This document shows positions 25,212-32,456 of a stretch of DNA of 54,402 bases, in pieces. Every line of letters starts with the position of its first letter. Within the stretch, counting starts at the first letter, position 1. The notes beneath the pieces were generated by a model, which was given only the letters and a program-made list of their open reading frames with translations, made no database searches and was not told where the DNA came from. Origin of the DNA: Oscillospiraceae bacterium (GTDB lineage Bacteria > Bacillota > Clostridia > Oscillospirales > SIG627); contig SVQW01000018.1 in assembly GCA_015065085.1 (NCBI GenBank), positions 1 to 54,402 of the forward strand. Reading direction: 5' to 3'. A program made the position numbers and the translations under genes.

Positions 25212-26432
25212 ATGAAAACAAGAGTTGCATTTCTCGGCTTCGGACCGAGAGGTCAGAGTCTCATCCCCAATCTTCTGGACATGGACGACGTGGAAATAAC
25301 CGTTGTGTGCGAGTTGCGCGACGACCGCCTTGAGCTTCTGGAGAAAAAGGTTAACGAAAAATACGGTGGCTCCGTCTATGCCACAAAGGATTACCGCGAT
25401 GCCATCAGTCGCAACGATGTAGATGTAGTTATTGCCCCCACCTCCTTCAACTCACACCTGCCCATTGCCATTGAAGCAATGAAAAACGGCAAATACTGCG
25501 GCTTCGAGGTAGGACCCGCGGGCACCGTTGATGACTGTATTGAGCTTGTAAAGGTACGTGAGCAAACAGGTACACCCTGCATGGTTATGGAAAACTGTTG
25601 TTACGGTCAGTACGAGCTTACGGCATTGAATGCAATCAAGAAAGGGCTTTTCGGCGAAATAGTCCATTGCCGCGGCGGATATCAGCACGATTTGCGTTGC
25701 TTTGCCACACTGGAAAGCGAATGTGAACGCTCCTACCACTATATAAACCGCAACGGCGATATATATCCCACTCACGGTCTGGGACCCGTTATGAAATACC
25801 TCAATATCAACCGCGGAAACCGCATGACCTCGCTCAGCTCAATGTCCTCAAAGTCAAGAGGCTTTCTTCTTAAGGGAATTGAAGCCGACGGCGACAACAG
25901 CATCTGCAAAAACGGCGTAAAGCTGGGCGATATTGTAACCACCATGATAAAATGCGCAGGCGGTGAAACCATACTTATCACCCACGACACCTCTCTCCCC
26001 CGTCCTTATTCCCGTTGCAATCTTGTGCAGGGCACCAAGGGCCTGTGGATGGAGGATAAGGACGCCATATACATTGAAGGTCGTTCCGAGCTCGACAAGT
26101 GGCAGCCTATGTCCGAATACATGGACGAATTCGAGCATCCTTTGTGGAAGGAGTTCAAAAAGGACGGTGTAAAGGGCGGTCACGGTGGCATGGACTGGCT
26201 TCTGCTCCGTTCGCTTATAGATGCGTTCCAAAACAAAACCGATACCCCCATTGACATATACGATTCCGCATGTATGATTGCCATGACCTGTCTTTCCGAA
26301 AAATCCATCGAGCTGGGCGGTGCGGCAGTGGAATTCCCCGATTTCACAAGCGGAAAATGGTTACGCCGTGAACCTGCTCCCAAGAGCAAATACTCTCTCG
26401 ATGCGGTGCACGATGACCTGTTCAATTTATAA
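25212..26432 (+). CDS. Gfo/Idh/MocA oxidoreductase, GH109-like
   Basis: A 406-aa protein without signal peptide. The N-terminal NAD(P)-binding fold opens RVAFLGFGPRGQS, and the catalytic half has FEVGPAGTVDDC and YINRNGDIYPTHGLGPVMKYLNINRGNRM (about 177-205). The YPTHGLGP block is characteristic of GH109 alpha-N-acetylgalactosaminidases, which use NAD+ in a redox-assisted glycosidase mechanism. It may thus be a glycosidase rather than a dehydrogenase. AAAGGAG precedes the ATG. The family is certain; the GH109 assignment is a pattern match. Confidence 0.8.
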   Translation: MKTRVAFLGFGPRGQSLIPNLLDMDDVEITVVCELRDDRLELLEKKVNEKYGGSVYATKDYRDAISRNDVDVVIAPTSFNSHLPIAIEAMKNGKYCGFEVGPAGTVDDCIELVKVREQTGTPCMVMENCCYGQYELTALNAIKKGLFGEIVHCRGGYQHDLRCFATLESECERSYHYINRNGDIYPTHGLGPVMKYLNINRGNRMTSLSSMSSKSRGFLLKGIEADGDNSICKNGVKLGDIVTTMIKCAGGETILITHDTSLPRPYSRCNLVQGTKGLWMEDKDAIYIEGRSELDKWQPMSEYMDEFEHPLWKEFKKDGVKGGHGGMDWLLLRSLIDAFQNKTDTPIDIYDSACMIAMTCLSEKSIELGGAAVEFPDFTSGKWLRREPAPKSKYSLDAVHDDLFNL

Positions 26433-26471
26433 TCTGCCGACCGCGATATTTAACTATTTTTAGAAAAATCA

Positions 26472-26500
26472 TTGACAAAATTACGAAAATATGATATAAT
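26472..26500 (+). promoter_or_regulatory. Perfect sigma-A promoter of the 57-aa gene
   Basis: TTGACA (26472-26477), 17 bp, TATAAT (26495-26500). The leader then holds a hairpin TCCGCAGT/ACTGCGGA (26525-26545). Confidence 0.85.
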
Positions 26501-26564
26501 TGATTTGTCCTGCAAAAACAAAATTCCGCAGTGGGCGACTGCGGATGAATGAAAGGACAGATTA

Positions 26565-26738
26565 ATGAATCAAGAACAACAGGAAATTCTCGACAGGCAC
26601 ACCGACGAGCTGTGCAACATGCTGTCGGACTATGCCGAGGAATTGAAATCCGCACTGCGTGCGGAAATGAGCGTAATGCTTGCCAACCTGCGCTTTGAGT
26701 ATGCAAAAAAGCTCAAAGAACTCAAAAACGGAGAATAA
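26565..26738 (+). CDS. Small helical protein of unknown function (57 aa)
   Basis: ATG at 26565, nine bases after GAAAGGA, to TAA at 26738. The product, MNQEQQEILDRHTDELCNML..., is charged and entirely helical with heptad-like leucines (LCNMLSDYAEELKSALRAEM, LANLRFEYAKKLKELK), so probably a coiled coil. A perfect promoter, a leader hairpin and a strong terminator make it an independent, probably well-expressed unit. I do not recognise the family. It is too short for usual ORF cut-offs and could be missed by automatic annotation. Confidence 0.75.
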   Translation: MNQEQQEILDRHTDELCNMLSDYAEELKSALRAEMSVMLANLRFEYAKKLKELKNGE

Positions 26739-26752
26739 CATATTCCGACAAG

Positions 26753-26784
26753 AAAAGCACTTGCTTTTGCAAGTGCTTTTTATT
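26753..26784 (+). terminator. Terminator of the 57-aa gene
   Basis: A 12-bp perfect stem AAAAGCACTTGC with TTTT loop, followed by TATTTT. Confidence 0.9.
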
Positions 26785-26835
26785 TTGGCAATTATGCAAA
26801 TTTTATGCTTATCACAAATCAACCATTTTACAATT

Positions 26836-26880
26836 CGGTTTACAAAACGGTTGACAAAATTAAAAAAACGGTTTATAATA
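26836..26880 (+). promoter_or_regulatory. Promoter of the fic gene with three CGGTT direct repeats
   Basis: TTGACA (26851-26856), 17 bp, TATAAT (26874-26879). Three direct repeats CGGTTTACAAAA (26836), CGGTTGACAAAA (26848) and CGGTTTATAATA (26869) overlap both promoter boxes at 12- and 21-bp intervals, as an operator could. Confidence 0.65.
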
Positions 26881-26908
26881 TATTATAACAAATACTAAAG
26901 GTGAGATA

Positions 26909-28150
26909 ATGAACAAAGAATTTGCACAAGTTATAATGTTGCAGGATGATTACTATTCAATCGACGATTTACGATACAATCAAAAAATCGGCATAATGCT
27001 TTCCAAGGACGAATTTGAAGAATTCTTAGACATAAAAGACCAATTAATTGACGAAAAAAATGAGCTCATGGAAGAGCTGCCTTTGAAAACCTTCAATTCG
27101 AAGCATTGTTTTTTTGTTAAAGCAAATTATTTGCTGTCCGTATACAACGAGTATCTCCGCATACATTTATACGATATTGAGCTCAATCACAGTTGTCTGT
27201 TTGACAGAAATACAGAAGATATGTTGAAGTCAAGGTTGTTTTCCGAAATAGAGGGAACTTTAAACGTGGAAAATGTTCCGACAACTCACAAGCGGATAGC
27301 CGAAGTATCTAAAATGGAAAACCCCACAGAAACCAACGATATAATCATAAAAAATATGTTTGATGCGGTGAAGTTTATTGTTAAAGAAAAGCCGGAGTTC
27401 AACAAACAAAACCTCTTTAAATTATACAGCATTCTGAGCAACAACTGCTTGCCGGAGGACAAAAAACTGAAAAAAGAGTTTTATTACCGTCATGAGCCGG
27501 TATACATCGGTAAATACGAGGGTGCTGATCATGCTATTATCGACGAATGTATGAACAGCTTGTTCGAATTTGCAAATGATAAGAATAACATTAAAGTTTA
27601 TGACCACTTGTTACCGTATATTTGCCATTATTATATACTGTATATACATCCGTATTTTGATTTTAACGGAAGAACTGCAAGAATGGTTTCGTTCTGGCTG
27701 AATTACGTCAATAAAATAAAAGCAGCACCTTATTTTATGAGCGAAGCCATAAATGACAGCAAAAGCGGATATTACAATGCTATTGTAAATACAAGAGAAT
27801 GCAGAAATGATTTAACTTATTTTTTAGGTTATATACTTGAAACGTCAATAAAATACAGTTTTGTATACAAAAATCTGGAAGAAATAAAAAAAGAACTCTC
27901 CAAATCAGGAGAATCTTTAACCTCTGCCGAGTGGGTATATGTGAAAAAAATAATAATCCACAATCCGGAAAACTTCTTTAACTATAAAATGTTTTTGACT
28001 TATATAGGCTCCGACATGACCAAACAAGGCGCTTTGAAGGCTTTGAACAAATTTGAGTCTTACGGAATTCTGGAAAAGTCAAAAAACAAAAGGAACGAAA
28101 CAATATTTAAAATGGCTTCAAATATGATAACCTACAAATACAACAAGTAA
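26909..28150 (+). CDS. Fic-domain protein (putative AMP/NMP-transferase)
   Basis: A 413-aa protein. The Fic core lies at about 145-290 with the active-site helix HPYFDFNGRTAR (247-258). The catalytic His247 and Arg residues are kept, but the first Gly of the usual GNGR anion hole is Phe252. FSEIEG (111-116) resembles the inhibitory-helix motif SxxxEG of class II Fic proteins, so self-inhibition is likely. The C-terminal 90 residues look like a winged helix (LTSAEWVYVKKIII, KQGALKALNKFESYGIL). Such proteins AMPylate or otherwise modify a target protein. It is transcribed alone and its base composition is AT-rich. Confidence 0.9.
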   Translation: MNKEFAQVIMLQDDYYSIDDLRYNQKIGIMLSKDEFEEFLDIKDQLIDEKNELMEELPLKTFNSKHCFFVKANYLLSVYNEYLRIHLYDIELNHSCLFDRNTEDMLKSRLFSEIEGTLNVENVPTTHKRIAEVSKMENPTETNDIIIKNMFDAVKFIVKEKPEFNKQNLFKLYSILSNNCLPEDKKLKKEFYYRHEPVYIGKYEGADHAIIDECMNSLFEFANDKNNIKVYDHLLPYICHYYILYIHPYFDFNGRTARMVSFWLNYVNKIKAAPYFMSEAINDSKSGYYNAIVNTRECRNDLTYFLGYILETSIKYSFVYKNLEEIKKELSKSGESLTSAEWVYVKKIIIHNPENFFNYKMFLTYIGSDMTKQGALKALNKFESYGILEKSKNKRNETIFKMASNMITYKYNK

Positions 28151-28153
28151 TCC

Positions 28154-28185
28154 AAAAAAGCCAACTCTTGCGAGTTGGCTTTTTT
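28154..28185 (+). terminator. Terminator of the fic gene (and of tRNA-Gln on the other strand)
   Basis: A 14-bp perfect stem AAAAAAGCCAACTC with TTGC loop. It ends in T on the plus strand and also lies directly downstream of the minus-strand tRNA. Confidence 0.9.
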
Positions 28186-28186
28186 A

Positions 28187-28259
28187 CTGGGACGGCTGGA
28201 TTCGGACCAGCGAGATGACGGAGTCAAAGTCCGTTGCCTTACCGCTTGGCTACGCCCCA
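28187..28259 (-). tRNA. tRNA-Gln (anticodon UUG)
   Basis: On the minus strand a 73-nt cloverleaf: acceptor TGGGGCG/CGTCCCA (one G-U), D-loop AGCCAAGCGGTAAGGC, anticodon stem ACGGA/TCCGT with loop CTTTGAC (anticodon TTG at 28227-28225), T-arm CTGGT-CCGAATC-CAGC-type. The discriminator is G and CCA is not encoded. No other tRNA is adjacent. Confidence 0.95.
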
Positions 28260-28378
28260 ATGTATTTTATTGAATTAACCTCTGCATACTTGTGTATTAT
28301 ATCACAATCTGTCCGATTTGTCAATAGTTTTGATAATTTTAGCCTGCCGCAACGGTAGTTTGGCTTCATTTCTCCGTA

Positions 28379-28487
28379 TGTCATTCTGAGCGCAGTGCGA
28401 AGCACGTAGTCGAAGAATCTTTTTTCATTTTATTCACTATGCGCGTTAAAGATGTTTCGACTACGCTACGCTTCGCTCAACATGACA
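28379..28487. repeat. Dispersed palindromic repeat (TGTCATTCTGAGCG type)
   Basis: The ends TGTCATTCTGAGCG...GTAGTCGAA and its inverted copy TTCGACTACG...CGCTCAACATGACA form an imperfect 109-bp palindrome with an AT-rich centre. This looks like a small inverted-repeat element of the sort dispersed in many Firmicutes genomes. The surrounding 28260-28562 gap holds no gene. Confidence 0.75.
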
Positions 28488-28562
28488 GTATAGATACACA
28501 CATAGCTGAGAGTATTTCTTTCTCCTACAATTTTAATAAATATTTGAGAGATGGTCATGTAA

Positions 28563-28781
28563 TCATTTATAAGATCTAATTTGATCGGTTAACCCCAAAA
28601 TATAATCAACAGAAACATTGTATATCCTTGCCAACATAATTACCAATTCGCACGGGAGATCACGAAGTCCGCTTTCATATCGGAAATATTGCGGTTGTGT
28701 TGTGTAAAGCATATCTGCTATTTGTTTTTGCGTATAATTGTTATCCTCACGCAAATCCTTTAATCTTTTATAATAAGCCAA
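28563..28781 (-). CDS. Xre-family helix-turn-helix regulator
   Basis: A 72-aa protein consisting of one HTH_3 domain: LKDLREDNNYTQKQIADMLYTTQPQYFRYESGLRDLPCELVIMLARIYNVSVDYILGLT. It probably starts at a TTG codon (28781), nine bases after AGGAG. It is divergent from two zinc-ribbon membrane genes, and two near-identical palindromes lie in the shared region, one just before its own start. It therefore most likely represses both itself and the neighbouring pair. Confidence 0.92.
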   Translation of the reverse strand: MAYYKRLKDLREDNNYTQKQIADMLYTTQPQYFRYESGLRDLPCELVIMLARIYNVSVDYILGLTDQIRSYK

Positions 28782-28798
28782 TTCAAAAAACTCCTAAA

Positions 28799-28871
28799 AT
28801 ATCTATTTGGATATATTGACATTTTAACATTAGTGTGATATAATGATGTGTAATTATATCCATTTGGATAT
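28799..28871 (+). promoter_or_regulatory. Promoter with twin palindromic operators for the Xre regulator
   Basis: TTGACA (28816-28821), 17 bp, TATAAT (28839-28844). The palindrome ATATCTATTTGGATAT (28799-28814) abuts the -35 box, and ATATCCATTTGGATAT (28856-28871) covers the early transcribed region. The two sites are 57 bp apart and differ at one base. This is the arrangement expected of a repressor-controlled divergent promoter. Confidence 0.8.
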
Positions 28872-28909
28872 AATTAGATTCAAAAATCATGTATTTAGGA
28901 GGACAAAAA

Positions 28910-29224
28910 ATGTATTGCAAGCAATGTGGAACTCAATTGGTTGAGAGTTCTGAGTACTGCAGTAAGTGCGGAGCAAGTGTAGACGTAGACTCTAAAAAAG
29001 AAAAAACCAACATATTAGCATTGATTGGTGTTATCCTTGCAGGTGTGTCAATTTTTTTGAATTTTTGGGGAATTGTCGGTATATCAGCCATAGTTTTATC
29101 CGTTATTGGTCTGATTCAGATTAACAATTCAAACGAAAAAGGAAAGGCGATGGCAATTACGGGGATTTCGATAGGTGCATTTTCGGTGCTTTATGCTTTT
29201 ATTATGATTCTGTTGTTAATATAA
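28910..29224 (+). CDS. Zinc-ribbon membrane protein (DUF4190-like)
   Basis: A 104-aa protein starting at MYCKQCG (28910), after AGGAGG; the start at 28889 lies before the ribosome site. N-terminal zinc ribbon CKQCG...CSKCG (3-22), then two hydrophobic helices (about 36-56 and 80-102). The second half resembles DUF4190 membrane domains. The function is unknown; such proteins are often sensors or assembly factors. First gene of a two-gene unit under the Xre-controlled promoter. Confidence 0.85.
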   Translation: MYCKQCGTQLVESSEYCSKCGASVDVDSKKEKTNILALIGVILAGVSIFLNFWGIVGISAIVLSVIGLIQINNSNEKGKAMAITGISIGAFSVLYAFIMILLLI

Positions 29225-29243
29225 TTATGTAAGGAGATTTATT

Positions 29244-29576
29244 ATGAACTACTGTCAGTATTGTGGCACAGAAATTAATGACAAGGATGCGTTTTGCGCA
29301 AATTGCGGTAATTCTGTTACCGGTCCGTCAAATAAAAAGAATTTAAAACCTAAAACTTTATTTATTATTGCCGCAGTATCATTGATTCTGTCTGCTGTTT
29401 CGGCATTAATCACAGGATATCTCAATTCCACGGCACTTTCGGGAAATGCTGCTGCCCTTTCAGGTGGAGGAAATGACAATATGCAACTTGTTTTTGCGTA
29501 TGCTTTTTTATTGTTCTTGGTTTTCGGTCTGGTTGCGCTGACAATCGCTATCATTAAAAAGATTAAATCAAAATAA
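29244..29576 (+). CDS. Zinc-ribbon membrane protein
   Basis: A 110-aa protein, 19 bp after the previous gene and of the same plan: zinc ribbon CQYCG...CANCG (4-21), a linker with GPSNKKN, and two hydrophobic helices (about 34-54 and 83-104). The membrane part is not obviously homologous to its neighbour. GGAGA precedes the ATG. The function is unknown; the pair may form a membrane complex (inference). Confidence 0.85.
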   Translation: MNYCQYCGTEINDKDAFCANCGNSVTGPSNKKNLKPKTLFIIAAVSLILSAVSALITGYLNSTALSGNAAALSGGGNDNMQLVFAYAFLLFLVFGLVALTIAIIKKIKSK

Positions 29577-29639
29577 TGTAAAACATATGCTCAAAAGTGA
29601 GTAATAACCAAACTCGGCAAGGGATATATACGATTAAAC

Positions 29640-29674
29640 AAATAAAACCGCGGACTATGTCCGCGGTTTTATTT
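29640..29674. terminator. Bidirectional terminator
   Basis: A 16-bp perfect stem AAATAAAACCGCGGAC with loop TAT. It serves the zinc-ribbon pair and the convergent lipoprotein operon. Confidence 0.92.
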
Positions 29675-29694
29675 AACAATCAAGTTGCTTTTTA

Positions 29695-30675
29695 TTATTC
29701 CGGCTTTACAACGTAGTTTTCGCGGCGGGCAAGCTCTTTGCCCTGCTCGGAAATTATCCAGTTATAAAGTATTCTTTCCGGGCTGTCGGGAGATGCATCC
29801 TTTCGGATAACAACGTAAAAATCGTTGACGTAAGGGTACTGTCCCTGTGCAATGGTATCATTGGTGGGAGCAACACCGTCCACCGCAAGAAGCTTAGAGG
29901 TGTCAAGCTTATCCTTTTCCATATTGGTGAGGTAGTAATAAACCGTATATCCCAGTGCATCGGCAGAGTTTTCATAATCTGCCACGGCTTCAAGAAGTCC
30001 TATCATAGAGCCTATTCTTGTTTCGGCAGGCGCTTCCATCAGCTCGTCGCCCAGATTTACAAGCTTGTCAAACAAGGTCTGGCTTCCGCTGTCCTTGTTG
30101 CGCTGATATGCGATTATATTGTGGTCTTTACCGCCCACGTCCTTCCAATTTGTGATATTGCCCTTGTATATTTCTTCAATCTGCTGTTTTGTAAGGCTTT
30201 CAACCTTGTTTTCCAGTGAGCAGATGAATACCAGCGCATCCGTGCCGATGGGAGTCATTTCCAGCTCAACCTGCTTTTCGGCGGCATATTCAACGGCTTC
30301 CTCACCCATTTCGTAGGCAAGAATTATATCAAATTCCCCGTCAACAAGCGCCTTATAGTTATCGGTGGTGGAGCCTTCAAAGGTTATCATTTCATTTGCT
30401 GTGGTGCGGTCTGTGCCCAGTACAGTGGCGGTTACCGCCTCACCCAAGGGGAGATTCGCAAGGCTTCCACCCATTTTGGGGTAGTTTTCGGTTGTAAATT
30501 CAAAACCGCGCTGAGCGGGCTGTTCATTCACATCGGACGGAGGGAGGTCGGGCTTATTATGTATGTCGGATTGAATTTGTGCGTTATTTAACTCAGGCAT
30601 AACTGCGAAAAGGCAGGAATTGAGACAAAAAACACACATTGTAAGAAGTATTGCGCAAATTATAAGCTTTTTCAT
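29695..30675 (-). CDS. PstS-like substrate-binding lipoprotein
   Basis: A 326-aa lipoprotein (lipobox LNSC near residue 20). It has the periplasmic-binding-protein type II fold of phosphate-binding PstS proteins: LGTDRTTANEMITFEGSTTDNYKALVDGEFDIILAYE, IYKGNITNWKDVGGKD and YQRNKDSGSQTLF. No transporter permease or ATPase genes adjoin it, so it may be a stand-alone sensor or scavenger rather than part of a Pst system. It follows the WG-repeat lipoprotein by 19 bp, in one operon. Confidence 0.85.
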   Translation of the reverse strand: MKKLIICAILLTMCVFCLNSCLFAVMPELNNAQIQSDIHNKPDLPPSDVNEQPAQRGFEFTTENYPKMGGSLANLPLGEAVTATVLGTDRTTANEMITFEGSTTDNYKALVDGEFDIILAYEMGEEAVEYAAEKQVELEMTPIGTDALVFICSLENKVESLTKQQIEEIYKGNITNWKDVGGKDHNIIAYQRNKDSGSQTLFDKLVNLGDELMEAPAETRIGSMIGLLEAVADYENSADALGYTVYYYLTNMEKDKLDTSKLLAVDGVAPTNDTIAQGQYPYVNDFYVVIRKDASPDSPERILYNWIISEQGKELARRENYVVKPE

Positions 30676-30694
30676 AGTCGGTCCCTTTCATAAA

Positions 30695-32347
30695 TTAATC
30701 AAAGTATGTTTTGAAAACAACATTCATTTCATGGTCATACAGGGCGCAGTAATTATCGGTGCAGACATTAAACCAGCTTTTTCCGTCATTGGAAAAAGTA
30801 CTTATAAGCCTTGCATTTTTAACGATATACTCTCCCTTTTCAAGGTCGTAAAGAAACTGGAGGCTTTGACCCGACATACTTCCGTCATACCGATAAGTAG
30901 ACACTATGACGTATCTGTCGCCCGCAAAGGAGATGTAGCCGTCGCCCTCAAGGTCGATGATTACTTTGTCCGTCTCTGTGTCATACATCTTCTGACGGCT
31001 GTTATTGACCTGCTTATTGGTGTTGGTTTTGGGGTCATAAACGCTTTCCCATCTGCGCGAAACATAGGAAATATACCGTCCGTCGGAGGAAACGCCATTG
31101 AGCCTTTCAAAATCGTCCTCAATATATGCCACGGTGTTTCCCTCGCCATCCATGAAAACGGCGGTTTTTTTCTCCTCGTCCTTATATACATATACGTCAA
31201 CGCCGTTGTCGTACTGATTGGGGCTGACGCCGTAATCCTTACTTACAACGGGTGTTCCGTCTATGAGATGCTTCCATGTAAAGGTGCCGTCATTATTGCG
31301 GTAGTAATATATAATATCTCCGTTTTTCTGCAGACAGAAGTTTAAGTGGGCACCGCCCTTCTGTTGTACAATAAAATTCCCGTTTGCATCAAGGATATCG
31401 CGTGTTGCATATTTTTCTTTTATGTTTGCACTGTAATAGTAGGGTTTATTCTCATCATAGCTTAACCGGTGTATGCTTTCGTAGTTACCGTGAGTAATGC
31501 GGTTACCCTTTGTATCTATCATGTAGCACTCTCCGTCAAGGTCGGTGACTATCGCCACCCCCTCTTTTGAAAAAGACTGGGCATATTTGTACGGTCCCAG
31601 CACCACATTTCCATTAAGGTCGATGTAGCAGGCAGAGGGAGAGGAGCTGTCACTTCCCCACTTTTCCGCGTTAAACATACCGTGGGAATAAGTACCAAGG
31701 CTGTCATAGCCATCGATTTTGCCCAGCTTTTTGCCGTTATAGTCGTAAAGCTCGGTGTAGGTCTGATAGTTTTCGTTGTCCTTTACCACATTGATACATA
31801 TAACGCCGTCACCCACCGAGCCGACCCAGCCTCTTTTAATTTCCAGGCTCCAGGAGCCATCGCGGGGAACGATCAGTGTGCGCGCCGGCGCAACATCGAA
31901 ATCGCTTTCGTTAAAGGACACCTGGTAATACTCAAAGCCGTCGGGACAACGGTTCAGCCAGATATGAGGCACGTTCTTTGATGCATCCATAACTATTTTG
32001 CCCTCCGGAGTGCAAAATCCGTAGGAGGCATAGTACATAGTGTCAAAGTCGGTGGAAAACTCCTTATATGCACCGATATATGGAATTATTGTGCCGTATT
32101 CTTCGGATGGTATGAATTCCGTGGTAATATCCTCATAAAACCGCTCATTTTGCATGCCGAACTCACCTATATCCGGCCATTCGCCCTCTATATAAAAGAC
32201 ATTTTCATCTTTTTCACCTGTGTATTCGGGAGCGGTAACGGGAAGCTGCTGCACATCCTCAGGCATAAAGCCCTCGCCCACCTCGCTGTGTGACACGCAG
32301 GATGTAAGCATCAAAAGGCACATAATAAGTAAAGCAGTTTTTTTCAT
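30695..32347 (-). CDS. WG-repeat-like lipoprotein (beta-propeller type)
   Basis: A 550-aa lipoprotein (MKKTALLIMCLLMLTSC, lipobox LTSC). From about residue 90 it shows repeating units such as YDYNGKKLGKIDGYDSLGTYSHGMFNAEKWG and IDLNGNVVLGPYKYAQSFSKEGVAIVTD, the style of WG repeats, which probably fold as a beta-propeller outside the membrane. The function is unknown. It is the first gene of an operon with the PstS-like lipoprotein, so the two may act together at the cell surface. Alone it gives no enzymatic motif. Confidence 0.8.
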   Translation of the reverse strand: MKKTALLIMCLLMLTSCVSHSEVGEGFMPEDVQQLPVTAPEYTGEKDENVFYIEGEWPDIGEFGMQNERFYEDITTEFIPSEEYGTIIPYIGAYKEFSTDFDTMYYASYGFCTPEGKIVMDASKNVPHIWLNRCPDGFEYYQVSFNESDFDVAPARTLIVPRDGSWSLEIKRGWVGSVGDGVICINVVKDNENYQTYTELYDYNGKKLGKIDGYDSLGTYSHGMFNAEKWGSDSSSPSACYIDLNGNVVLGPYKYAQSFSKEGVAIVTDLDGECYMIDTKGNRITHGNYESIHRLSYDENKPYYYSANIKEKYATRDILDANGNFIVQQKGGAHLNFCLQKNGDIIYYYRNNDGTFTWKHLIDGTPVVSKDYGVSPNQYDNGVDVYVYKDEEKKTAVFMDGEGNTVAYIEDDFERLNGVSSDGRYISYVSRRWESVYDPKTNTNKQVNNSRQKMYDTETDKVIIDLEGDGYISFAGDRYVIVSTYRYDGSMSGQSLQFLYDLEKGEYIVKNARLISTFSNDGKSWFNVCTDNYCALYDHEMNVVFKTYFD

Positions 32348-32408
32348 AGTATTCCCCCTTTGTCTGTTAGACGAAAAAAACAGGAAAAAGTTTCATCAAA
32401 ACGATACA

Positions 32409-32446
32409 CAAAAATCCCTGCGCAATTCTCTTGCACAAGGATTTTC
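32409..32446 (-). terminator. Imperfect terminator hairpin
   Basis: AAAATCC...GGATTTT with an inner GCAA/TTGC, two mismatches. On the minus strand it lies after the TIM-barrel-like gene. Confidence 0.5.
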
Positions 32447-32456
32447 AAGGTACATT

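Noticed and set aside
29695..30675. Complete phosphate ABC transporter
   Set aside because: Only the binding-protein-like lipoprotein is present; no PstC, PstA or PstB nearby.
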